From IMG/VR virus record IMGVR_UViG_3300037488_001058, positions 1-30,008 of that record: a DNA stretch of 30,008 nucleotides; one strand, written 5' to 3'. This DNA comes from a virus. The notes beneath the pieces were generated by a model. It was not told the DNA's origin. It saw nothing but the letters and a program-made list of their open reading frames with translations, and did no database searches. Positions 22,568 to 30,008 of this stretch are shown one piece after another (position 1 is the stretch's first letter; each line of letters starts with the position of its first letter). A program made the translations under genes and the position numbers.

Positions 22568-22830
22568 TGGAAACCCAAAAGTTTCTAGGACGTAATCAAT
22601 TGGTAGACAGACTTGCTGCGCAAGTTGGCGACCGAGATATGGCCGTAGGGCTTTTGATTAAAAACGGGCTTATGACAGCCGATGGCAAGCTAACTGCCAA
22701 AGGCCATGCCCGTGATGCTATGACCGCTGAAGAGCGTGCAGTTGATCGTGCGGTGAAACGTAGTGGTAAAAGTCACGGGGATTATGTATACAGCCCCAGT
22801 ACTAACCGCGCCACATTACGGAAGAGATAG
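22567..22830 (+). CDS. Conserved small phage protein, 87 aa
   Basis: A helical protein with LVDRLAAQVGDRDMAVGLLI, then KLTAKGHARDAMTAEERAVD and a basic C-terminus (SPSTNRATLRKR). It looks like a small protein found next to portal genes in other podoviruses, a recollection that I cannot test here. It starts in a TAATG overlap and ends 3 bases before the portal ATG. Confidence 0.6.
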   Translation: METQKFLGRNQLVDRLAAQVGDRDMAVGLLIKNGLMTADGKLTAKGHARDAMTAEERAVDRAVKRSGKSHGDYVYSPSTNRATLRKR

Positions 22831-22833
22831 TAA

Positions 22834-25185
22834 ATGGCATATCGTAGTAATCGTAAACCGACCAAGGCTGAAACAGCTAACAATAACCGTATGTATCAGG
22901 ATACGGGTGTTCCTAATGTCAATTCGGAAAACGACGACAGCGAAGAGTCTGAAACGGAAGACGAGCAGGTAGAAGACCCTGTATCTGAAGAAGAACTTCA
23001 GAATATCGTCATCGCCGAAATTGATGATGCGCAAGAATATATTGACGACATCATCTCGCCGCAGCGTGCGCTTGCTGGCCAGTATTATAAAGGCGAACCT
23101 TTCGGCAACGAAGAAGAAGGCCGTTCGCAGGCAATCTCTATGGATGTACGGGATACTGTACAGGCCATGATGCCGTCGATCATGCGCGTATTTTTTGCAG
23201 CGAACAATGTTGTTGAGTTCGCGCCCAACGGCCCAGAGGATGTTGAGAACGCCGCGCAGGCAACTGAGTATGTGAACTACTGCCTGACACGCGATAACAA
23301 TCTATTCAACGAATGCCATTCGACGTTTAAGGACGCGCTGATCCGTAAGAACGGGATCATGAAAGTCTGGTGGAATAACGACAAAGACATCACGACCCAT
23401 TACTTCACGGGTCTTGATGAAGCTACGTTCTCCGTCCTTCAGGCCGATGCTACCGTCGAAGTTAAGGACGTAGAGATTACTTACGGCGAAGTGCCAATGA
23501 TGCCGCCGGAGATGGAAGGTATGGTGGACCCGATGGGTATGCCACTCCCACCGCCCCCACCACCGCCCGCGATGTACGACTGCACCGTTGTTCGTACAGT
23601 TGAGAAGGGCCGTCTGTGCGTTCAGTCCGTACCGCCAGAAGAGTTTCTGATTGACCGCCGTGCGCGTTCAATTGAGACAGCCGAATTTGTAGCCCACCGT
23701 CGTTACGTTACGGTATCCGATCTTGTGAAGATGGGCTATGATTTTGATGAGGTTCAAGACCTTGGCTACGAAACGCAAGATGACTTCGGCGGTAACGAAG
23801 AAGCATTCGACCGTAACCCGCAAGCGACTGTTCAGGTAACAGGCCGCACCGATACGTCATCGCGTAAAGTCCTCTACATTGAAGGCTATGTGTACGTTGA
23901 CATGGACGGCGACGGGATTGCGGAACTTTGCCGCGTCTGCGTTGCTGGCTCGGCTAACAAGGTTCTGCATTACGAACCCTGCGACTTTATCCCGTTTGTA
24001 GACTTCTGCCCCGACCCTGAGCCACATACCTTCTTCGGTATGTCGATGGCCGACGTGACGATGGACATTCAGCTTATCAAGTCAAACATCCTGCGTAACA
24101 CGCTCGACAGTTTGGCCCAGTCGATCCATCCGCGTACTGGCGTTGTTGAAGGCCAAGTCAACATTGAAGACGTGATGAACACCGAAGTCGGTGGCATCAT
24201 CCGTATGCGTGCGCCTGGTATGGTGCAGCCGTTTACGATTCCGTTTGTCGGCCAGCAAGCCTTTCCGATGTTGCAGTATATGGATGAACTGCGCGAAAAC
24301 CGTACAGGTATCTCAAAGGCTGCGGCTGGATTGGATGCAAACGCGCTTCAGTCTTCAACCCGCGCTGCGGTTGCGGCTACGATCTCTGCTGCGGCGCAGC
24401 ATATCGAACTGATCTGCCGTATCTTTGCCGAGACAGGTATGAAGAACCTGTTCCGTAAATCAATGCAGCTTATCGCCAAGAACCAAGATGCGCCACGCAT
24501 GGTCCGTCTGCGTAATAAGTTTGTCCCGATTGACCCGCGTGCATGGGACGCGAACATGGATGTTATTGTTAACGTCGCTATCGGCGTTGGCAGCAATGAA
24601 GAGAAGATGGCGTTCTTAGGCCAAGTCGCGCAGAAGCAAGAGATGCTTATGCAGATGGGCGGACCGCTGGCCGACATGCAGGGCTACTACAATACCCTAG
24701 CCCAGATGATGGCGTTGGCTGGGTACAAAGACCCGACCGTATTCTTCAACGACCCAGCCACGATGCCGCCTCCGCCTCCGCCTGCACCACCGCAGCCGAC
24801 ACCGGAAGAGATGCTGTCGCAGGTTCAGATGGAAGCAATCCGCGCTGACATCCAGAAGAAGGCAGCAGAACTTGAATTGCAGCGCGAAGACATGCTGCGC
24901 AAGGACGACCGTGAGCGCGACAAACTTGACGCAGACCTTATGATTAAGGCCGCTGAGATTGAAGCCAAGTACGGCACGCCTGTTAACACGGCCAGCATCG
25001 AAGCGTTGATCCAGCGTGATCGTGAGATGGTACGCCAGCAAGAAGAAATGCAGCGCGCCGCTATGCAGGCCCAACAGGAGGCGCAGATGGCGCAAGCCCA
25101 GCAGATGGCGCAGGCAGTTCAGCAAGCACAGATGCAACCTGAAATGCCGATGCAACCTGAACTCCCCCCAGAAGGTATGGTGTAA
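22834..25185 (+). CDS. Portal protein, podovirus type, 783 aa
   Basis: Position after the terminase and before scaffold and capsid, together with the length, marks it as the portal, the dodecameric DNA gate of the head. An acidic N-terminal stretch (28-55) precedes the core (YYKGEPFGNEEEGRSQAI at about 84-101). An unusual proline run lies at 238-245, with a second at about 645-655. The last 130 residues are a long charged, Gln/Met-rich coiled region that could form a barrel into the capsid. The stop overlaps the next gene (TAATG). Confidence 0.85.
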   Translation: MAYRSNRKPTKAETANNNRMYQDTGVPNVNSENDDSEESETEDEQVEDPVSEEELQNIVIAEIDDAQEYIDDIISPQRALAGQYYKGEPFGNEEEGRSQAISMDVRDTVQAMMPSIMRVFFAANNVVEFAPNGPEDVENAAQATEYVNYCLTRDNNLFNECHSTFKDALIRKNGIMKVWWNNDKDITTHYFTGLDEATFSVLQADATVEVKDVEITYGEVPMMPPEMEGMVDPMGMPLPPPPPPPAMYDCTVVRTVEKGRLCVQSVPPEEFLIDRRARSIETAEFVAHRRYVTVSDLVKMGYDFDEVQDLGYETQDDFGGNEEAFDRNPQATVQVTGRTDTSSRKVLYIEGYVYVDMDGDGIAELCRVCVAGSANKVLHYEPCDFIPFVDFCPDPEPHTFFGMSMADVTMDIQLIKSNILRNTLDSLAQSIHPRTGVVEGQVNIEDVMNTEVGGIIRMRAPGMVQPFTIPFVGQQAFPMLQYMDELRENRTGISKAAAGLDANALQSSTRAAVAATISAAAQHIELICRIFAETGMKNLFRKSMQLIAKNQDAPRMVRLRNKFVPIDPRAWDANMDVIVNVAIGVGSNEEKMAFLGQVAQKQEMLMQMGGPLADMQGYYNTLAQMMALAGYKDPTVFFNDPATMPPPPPPAPPQPTPEEMLSQVQMEAIRADIQKKAAELELQREDMLRKDDRERDKLDADLMIKAAEIEAKYGTPVNTASIEALIQRDREMVRQQEEMQRAAMQAQQEAQMAQAQQMAQAVQQAQMQPEMPMQPELPPEGMV

Positions 25186-26903
25186 TGGCTATAGACTATA
25201 ACTTTAACGACCCCGCCCTACAGGGAATTTTGGCTGCTGCGGGGCCTATCATGGATACGCCCCGTCAGGCGGCGGTTATGCCAATGACGCAACAGGCTGT
25301 TGCTCCGGATTACCTAAGCATGTTGGCAGGCTTAGACCTAAGCGGTCTAGGCGGACTGAACTTCTCAGGCTTTGGTGGCGGTCGGATGGGCGGTGTAATC
25401 CAAGACCCAAACATACAGTATATCAAAGCGCCAATATCTAACAAAGGCAACCCTACAGGAAAGATGGGCGGCAATGTTTTTGCGATAACGCCTAACCAGC
25501 CGGTGCGCCTCGTTGACCTTAACACCAAAACGATTGTGTTCGAGGGTACAGGACCCGAAGCTGCACGCAAAGCGACTGAATTAGGTCAGAGCATAACCGA
25601 CGCGAGGGGGCGCAAGGCGTCATACGACATTCAAACGGCGGACACAGCGGGTAAGTATGTGACCGTAGCTAACGAGAAAAGAAACAAAAGTTTTCTGGGT
25701 GAGGTCGCCAACGTAGTTGGTACGGTGGCACCATTGGCGTTAAGTTTTGTGCCGGGCTTCGGCCAACTTAGTCTTCTTGCGAAAGTCGCAGCCGCCGCTG
25801 GAGCGGGTGGCTTAGGCGCGGCGCTCAAGGGCGACGACATTCTAAAAGGCGCGCTACTTGGTGGCGCTACCGCCGGTATAGCAAGCGGCACTGGGCTTGA
25901 TAAAGCCCTTGGTGGTGTCTTAGGCAACGTGGGTCAAAGCGCGGCGCAAGCTGGCGGTCAAGCCGCCGCTGACGCTACGGGCGATATTGTTGTAAAGGGC
26001 CTTACTAAACTTGCGCAAAGCGCAGGCGGTGCAGCCGCCAACACCTTGCTGTCTCAAGGCCTAAAAGGCGGACTGAGCGAAGTCACTGGCTACAAGACGC
26101 CAGCCGAGAAGTTTGCGCAGCAGCAAACGCCAGCAGTGCAACCGCCCGTCGATATGTACGCCGGTCTCGACCCTATCGACGTACTCGCAAGTAGGTCATA
26201 TCTGTCACCTGAAGCATTGGCTGCTGTAATGGGTGTGGGCGGCCTTACCGCCGCCACGGCAGGCAATGTTGGCGCAGGCTCAAATGTTGTCGATGGTGTC
26301 GACCAAGACACAGGTGACATCGTTGTTAGCAAATACCGACCCATAAATCCTCCGGGCGGCCTTGCTCCTATATCTATTTTGGGAGCAGGATTAGGTACTG
26401 GCTCTATACTTAACAGTTTAGGCCCGCTTAATACCCTTCCGTCGGACCCCGCGTTGATGCAACCTGAAGTTACCACGCCGCAAGCAGTAACGACTATTCC
26501 TCCTGAAGGCGCTATAGTTCCTACTCTAGGCCCACTAGTCGCCCCGCCATCAACACCGCCAACGGCTCCAGGTAATGGTGGCGTTCTCGGCACTGGCTTA
26601 ACTGTACCTCAACTTCTGTCTATTGGTGGTGTCGGGGCCGATCTTCTACAAAGCCTGTTAGCTGGTGGCGGCGGCGGTACAGGAACCGGATCGCCGTATG
26701 TCTCGCCATTTGGAACAGGCGGAGGCTTCGCCCCTGGCCGTGATATGCGCGCCAATCCAAACATCCTAGATTATGAGCGGTATGGTTTTGGCCCAGAAGC
26801 TATGTTCTTCCGGCCAGAGTATAGCGGCCTTCTTCCCGCAAATGCTCCGGCCCAAGCACCGCCAGCAATGACCATCAACCCTGCGTACATGCCGCTAATC
26901 TGA
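25185..26903 (+). CDS. Gly/Ala-rich putative internal virion protein, 572 aa
   Basis: After a Gly-rich start (LSGLGGLNFSGFGGGRMGG) comes a compact domain. Residues about 170-240 are hydrophobic and Gly/Ala-rich (APLALSFVPGFGQ, then AAAAGAGGLGAAL), which could interact with membrane. The second half is low-complexity, rich in Pro, Gly and Thr. No enzymatic motif is seen. Its position between portal and scaffold and its composition suggest a capsid-internal or ejected protein, as for the 1078-aa protein. This is an inference. Confidence 0.6.
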   Translation: MAIDYNFNDPALQGILAAAGPIMDTPRQAAVMPMTQQAVAPDYLSMLAGLDLSGLGGLNFSGFGGGRMGGVIQDPNIQYIKAPISNKGNPTGKMGGNVFAITPNQPVRLVDLNTKTIVFEGTGPEAARKATELGQSITDARGRKASYDIQTADTAGKYVTVANEKRNKSFLGEVANVVGTVAPLALSFVPGFGQLSLLAKVAAAAGAGGLGAALKGDDILKGALLGGATAGIASGTGLDKALGGVLGNVGQSAAQAGGQAAADATGDIVVKGLTKLAQSAGGAAANTLLSQGLKGGLSEVTGYKTPAEKFAQQQTPAVQPPVDMYAGLDPIDVLASRSYLSPEALAAVMGVGGLTAATAGNVGAGSNVVDGVDQDTGDIVVSKYRPINPPGGLAPISILGAGLGTGSILNSLGPLNTLPSDPALMQPEVTTPQAVTTIPPEGAIVPTLGPLVAPPSTPPTAPGNGGVLGTGLTVPQLLSIGGVGADLLQSLLAGGGGGTGTGSPYVSPFGTGGGFAPGRDMRANPNILDYERYGFGPEAMFFRPEYSGLLPANAPAQAPPAMTINPAYMPLI

Positions 26904-27133
26904 TGGACCCTATAACAAAAGCTAACCACGCAAGGCGACTTCTTGAGGATGACATTCTCAAGGAGGCATTTGCCCAAGTGGAAAAAGATATTTTTGAAGA
27001 GTGGCGCATGTCTGGCTACGCCGACAACGACGCCCGCTCTGACATGTTTCACACGCTCAAAGGACTTGATCGTTTGAAAGCCCGCCTACAGGCAATCCTT
27101 GACGATGGCTTAGTCGCCAAATCGAGGAGTTAA
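26903..27133 (+). CDS. Small helical protein, 76 aa
   Basis: The start overlaps the previous TGA (TGATG). The product is nearly all helix with alternating charge (LLEDDILKEAFAQVEKDIFE) and a segment LKGLDRLKARLQAILDDG. It resembles small phage proteins beside scaffold genes, but no function is known to me. Confidence 0.65.
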   Translation: MDPITKANHARRLLEDDILKEAFAQVEKDIFEEWRMSGYADNDARSDMFHTLKGLDRLKARLQAILDDGLVAKSRS

Positions 27134-27155
27134 CATTTATTAAAGAAGGTGCTAT

Positions 27156-28160
27156 ATGACGGAACAAGTCGGCAACCCCGGTGGGATCGGCCTCCACGAA
27201 GCAACACTAGCCATCGACCAACTACTTGGCCCGAATGAGGACAACCAAGACACGGCTGAGGCGCAAGAGCCTGAAGAGGCTCTGGACGAAGCGGAAGAAA
27301 CTGAAGCTAATTATGAAGCTGATGATGACACCGAACAGTCCGACCCGGATGAAGAGGACGACAACGAAGAGGTTATCGAACAGGAACTTCCTGACGATCT
27401 AACTATCAGGGTTAAACTTGATGGTGAAGAAACGGAAGTCACCCTTGACGAACTTCGGAAAGGTTATTCTCGTTACTCGGATTACACACGGAAAACTCAG
27501 GCATTAGCGGAAGAACGCAAGTCGTTCCATGGCGAAGCCGAAGCGATCCGTGTGGAACGCGCTCAATACGCGGAACTGCTCCCAGTGCTTAAATCGCAAC
27601 TTGAGATGCAGTCCCAAGCTGAGCCTGATTGGGACAATCTTTATGAAGAAGACCCCATTGAGGCAGCGCGGTTAGAACGGCATTGGAATAAGTCTCGCCA
27701 AGAGCAAGCCGCTAAACTTCAGGCTATTAATACTGAACAGCAGCGTATTGCCCAAGAGATGAGCAAAGAGCAACAGCGGGCATTGGCTGACATTGTACAG
27801 TCAGAGCGCGCCAAACTCACCGACGTAATTCCTGAATGGAAAGACGAAGGTACAATGCAAAGCGAAGCTAAGGAACTTCGTGAATGGGCTATAAACAATG
27901 GGTTTAGCGAACGCGACCTAAGTGCACTTGTTCAAGCTACTCACGTCTCAATCCTACGCAAAGCGATGATGTTTGATAAGGGTTCGAAGAAAGTGGAAAA
28001 AGCGAAGGCACAGCCAAGGAAGGTTGCGCGGATCGTTCGTCCTGGTTCTTCTGGTACTCAGATCAATTCACGTTCTACCGATGTAAAGAATGCGTCCCAG
28101 CGTCTTGTACGCAGTGGCCGTATCGCAGATGCAGCGGCCCTGTTGGATAAACTCATTTAA
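27156..28160 (+). CDS. Capsid scaffolding protein, 334 aa
   Basis: A very acidic N-terminal 75 residues (runs of E and D) leads to LPDDLTIRVKLDGEETEVTL and LRKGYSRYSDYTRKTQAL, a segment typical of podovirus scaffolds. Long coiled-coil helices fill the middle (about 120-235), and a basic C-terminus (KKVEKAKAQPRKVARIVRPG) would bind the capsid protein. Scaffolds guide shell assembly and leave before packaging. It sits immediately before the major capsid gene. AGAAGG precedes the ATG. Confidence 0.85.
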   Translation: MTEQVGNPGGIGLHEATLAIDQLLGPNEDNQDTAEAQEPEEALDEAEETEANYEADDDTEQSDPDEEDDNEEVIEQELPDDLTIRVKLDGEETEVTLDELRKGYSRYSDYTRKTQALAEERKSFHGEAEAIRVERAQYAELLPVLKSQLEMQSQAEPDWDNLYEEDPIEAARLERHWNKSRQEQAAKLQAINTEQQRIAQEMSKEQQRALADIVQSERAKLTDVIPEWKDEGTMQSEAKELREWAINNGFSERDLSALVQATHVSILRKAMMFDKGSKKVEKAKAQPRKVARIVRPGSSGTQINSRSTDVKNASQRLVRSGRIADAAALLDKLI

Positions 28161-28175
28161 CAAGGAAATGAACTA

Positions 28176-29138
28176 ATGGCTATTGTAGCAAATACTTTTA
28201 CCCGGTACTCCGCTATCGGTATTCGTGAAGACCTGTCGAATGTTATCTATAACATCTCACCAGAAGAAACTCCGTTCATCTCGAACATTGGCCGCGAAAG
28301 CGTCAAGAACACATACTTCGAGTGGCAGACGGACGCTTTGGCTAGTGCTTCAGCTTCTAACGCCGCGCTTGAAGGCGACGACGTTTCTTCGTTCACTGCT
28401 GTTGTCCCAACCTCTCGCGTTGGTAACTACACGCAGATCAGCACGAAGAATGTTGTCATCTCCGGCACGCTCGAAGCTGTTGACAAGGCCGGTCGTCGTT
28501 CGGAACTGACCTATCAGCTTGCTAAGCTTGGTTCGGAACTGAAGCGTGACATGGAAGCCGCTCTGCTTGCTAACCAAATTTCGGTTGCAGGTAACACCAC
28601 GACTGCTCGTCGTACCGCTGGTCTGCCTGCTTGGTTGACCTCCAGCACTTCGTTCGGCACTGGCGGGGCTAACCCAACAGTTGGCTCAACCCCGACTGCT
28701 GCTCGTACTGATGGTACGCAGCGTGCATTCACGGAAGGCTTTCTGAAGACTGTTATCCAAGGCGTCTGGACGCAGGGTGGCACTCCTAAGATGCTGATGG
28801 TTGGTCCTTTCAACAAGGTCGCCGCGTCTGCATTCACGGGTATCGCTACTCGTTTCCGTGATGTTCCTGCGGGTCAACAGGCACAGATCGTCGGCGCAGC
28901 CGACATCTATGTGTCTGACTTTGGTACGGTTAACATCGTTCCTAACCGCTTCCAGCGTGACCGTGATGCGTTCGTAGTCGATCCTGATTACGCCTCGTTG
29001 GCAGTTCTTCGTCCGATCCAGCAGGAACTTCTTGCTAAGACCGGCGATGCTGAGAAGCGTTTGATGCTCGTTGAGTACGGCCTGAAGGTTAACACCCAGG
29101 CGGCTCATGGTATCGTGGCCGATTTGACCACTTCGTAA
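28176..29138 (+). CDS. Major capsid protein, SU10/DUF5309 type, 320 aa
   Basis: An N-terminal segment (TRYSAIGIREDLSNVIYNIS, then PEETPFISNIGR) and the central KRDMEAALLANQISVAG match the SU10-type HK97-fold capsid proteins. Near the C-terminus RFQRDRDAFVVDPDYASLAV and RLMLVEYGLKVNTQAAHGIV also fit. Several hundred copies form the shell. AAGGAAA ahead of the ATG is a good ribosome site. A hairpin follows the stop. Confidence 0.92.
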   Translation: MAIVANTFTRYSAIGIREDLSNVIYNISPEETPFISNIGRESVKNTYFEWQTDALASASASNAALEGDDVSSFTAVVPTSRVGNYTQISTKNVVISGTLEAVDKAGRRSELTYQLAKLGSELKRDMEAALLANQISVAGNTTTARRTAGLPAWLTSSTSFGTGGANPTVGSTPTAARTDGTQRAFTEGFLKTVIQGVWTQGGTPKMLMVGPFNKVAASAFTGIATRFRDVPAGQQAQIVGAADIYVSDFGTVNIVPNRFQRDRDAFVVDPDYASLAVLRPIQQELLAKTGDAEKRLMLVEYGLKVNTQAAHGIVADLTTS

Positions 29139-29150
29139 GCACTAACTGGG

Positions 29151-29173
29151 TGAGGGGGCCAAGTGCCCCCTCA
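29151..29173 (+). terminator. Hairpin after the major capsid gene
   Basis: A 9-bp perfect stem (TGAGGGGGC 29151-29159, GCCCCCTCA 29165-29173) with a 5-base loop. No T tract follows, so partial termination or mRNA end protection is likelier than a full stop. It would let capsid mRNA exceed that of the genes behind it. Confidence 0.7.
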
Positions 29174-29192
29174 TCTAACTATAGAGGGTTTT

Positions 29193-29498
29193 ATGGCAAA
29201 ACGTCTTATTAGCGACGATAAGTTTACCGGCATTAAAACATTTTATGACTACGATGCCGGTACTGATGAAGCGGTGATTTCCAAAGAACAGGACTTCGCC
29301 CCTATTATCGAACAGAACAAGCGTGAGTTTAATGAAGCACCTGAACGCTGGGGTGAATGGTCTAAGGTTGGCAGCATCCCACTTTCGCTGTATTATGAAC
29401 TTGAACGTAAGGGCATTCTGAAAGATCAGAAGGCGCTCGCTAAATGGCTGAACGATCCTGACAACAGAGCGTTCCGCACAAGGTCGGGAACTATCTAA
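29193..29498 (+). CDS. Conserved podovirus protein downstream of the capsid gene, 101 aa
   Basis: I use the ATG at 29193 (MAKRLISDDKFTGIKTFYDY) because GAGGG lies just ahead; an upstream start would fall in the hairpin. The C-terminal WLNDPDNRAFRTRSGTI is a pattern I recall in many small proteins located right after phage capsid genes. The role is unknown, perhaps in head completion or regulation. Its stop overlaps the next ATG (TAATG). Confidence 0.75.
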   Translation: MAKRLISDDKFTGIKTFYDYDAGTDEAVISKEQDFAPIIEQNKREFNEAPERWGEWSKVGSIPLSLYYELERKGILKDQKALAKWLNDPDNRAFRTRSGTI

Positions 29499-30008
29499 TG
29501 GCAATTACAACGTACTCTGAATTAAAGACCGCCGTTGCTGATTTCCTTAACAGGGATGATCTTACGACGGCTATTCCAAATTTCGTTGCATTAGCGGAAG
29601 CGTCTTTAAACCGCCGTATGCGCGCTCCCGAAATGGTGACGCGGGCAACGGTAACGGTTGACGCAGAGTACGAGAACCGTCCGGCTGATTGGCTTGAGAC
29701 GATTCGGTATCAGATCAATACAAACCCAATCGGTGTTCTTCAGTTTGTTACGCCGGAAGAAGCCAGCATACAGAAGACCAAGTTTTCTGTGCAAGGCGCG
29801 CCGCTATTCTTCTCAACTGTTGGTACTCAGTTCCAACATGTTCCAACGCCGGACACAGCTTACACGGCAGAGTTGATGTACTACGCCCGCGTTGCTGGCT
29901 TGTCGGACGCGAACACTTCTAACTGGCTTTTAACTGCTAATCCTGATATATACCTATACGCAACGCTTGTTCAAAGCGCGCCATATTTGAAAGAAGATGA
30001 GCGCATTG
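29498..30008 (+). CDS. Head-tail adaptor protein, 5' part (partial)
   Basis: The frame is open from the ATG at 29498 to the window edge (170 codons). The N-terminus TTYSELKTAVADFLNRDDL followed by IPNFVALAEASLNRRMRAPEM is typical of phage adaptor/head-completion proteins that dock under the portal. Order portal, scaffold, capsid, adaptor fits. The C-terminal end lies outside the window. Confidence 0.75.
   Translation, partial: MAITTYSELKTAVADFLNRDDLTTAIPNFVALAEASLNRRMRAPEMVTRATVTVDAEYENRPADWLETIRYQINTNPIGVLQFVTPEEASIQKTKFSVQGAPLFFSTVGTQFQHVPTPDTAYTAELMYYARVAGLSDANTSNWLLTANPDIYLYATLVQSAPYLKEDERI

Overview
The window is part of a tailed double-stranded DNA bacteriophage or prophage genome, most likely a short-tailed (podovirus-type) phage. 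Three things support this: an Sf6-like terminase pair, a long portal followed by a scaffold and a SU10-type major capsid protein, and large Gly/Ala-rich proteins of the kind ejected with the DNA. The host is probably a Gram-negative bacterium, and an alphaproteobacterium is my inference. It rests on the GcrA-like N-terminus of the regulator at 10913 and on a CPxxC-type phage protein (17775-18473) that I associate with phages of that class. I see no tRNA, CRISPR array, insertion sequence, host gene or lysis gene. Virion genes lie at both ends and both end genes are cut, so the window is probably an arbitrary cut of a larger, perhaps circularly permuted, genome.

Transcription runs in five alternating blocks. 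(1) Rightward 1-6858: the 3' end of a structural gene, two internal-virion candidates (325 and 1078 aa), a 43-aa basic protein, a RuvC-like resolvase, an HNH endonuclease wedged into both neighbours, and a SNF2-type helicase. (2) Leftward 10768-6903: family A DNA polymerase, a DUF2800 Cas4-like nuclease, a small protein and a DUF2815 single-strand-binding protein. (3) Rightward 10913-15038: a multi-HTH regulator, three small proteins, a D5/P4-type primase-helicase and a DUF3310 protein, ending at a strong bidirectional terminator. (4) Leftward 18784-15052: about a dozen mostly tiny genes, including an XRE-type regulator, the terminase small subunit and the CPxxC family protein. (5) Rightward 19306-30008: a serine recombinase, terminase large subunit, endonuclease VII, small proteins, portal, a 572-aa Gly/Ala-rich protein, scaffold, major capsid protein and an adaptor (cut at the window end).

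Blocks 1 to 3 together give a phage replication and recombination set: polymerase, primase-helicase, SSB, SNF2 ATPase, DUF2800 nuclease and Holliday-junction resolvase. Block 5 builds the head, and the genes at the window start probably belong to the end of that virion module.

The most striking non-coding feature is at 15358-15636, between the terminase small-subunit gene and a strong leftward promoter. Five GGGGAC boxes on the left face five GTCCCC boxes on the right. Four of the five pairs mirror each other to the base about 15497.5, and boxes within an arm are 11, 20/21 or 32 bp apart, close to one, two and three helical turns. A 13-bp inverted repeat (15477-15489 and 15506-15518) has exactly the same centre. 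This looks like a protein-built nucleoprotein site: an origin, a packaging site read by the neighbouring terminase small subunit, or a recombination or partition site. Two more motif families (twin AACC-N5-GGTT boxes, and GTAACAGTGT) link this region to the 521-bp gap ahead of the serine recombinase. In the copies of the twin-box element, the orientation is inverted around block 4.
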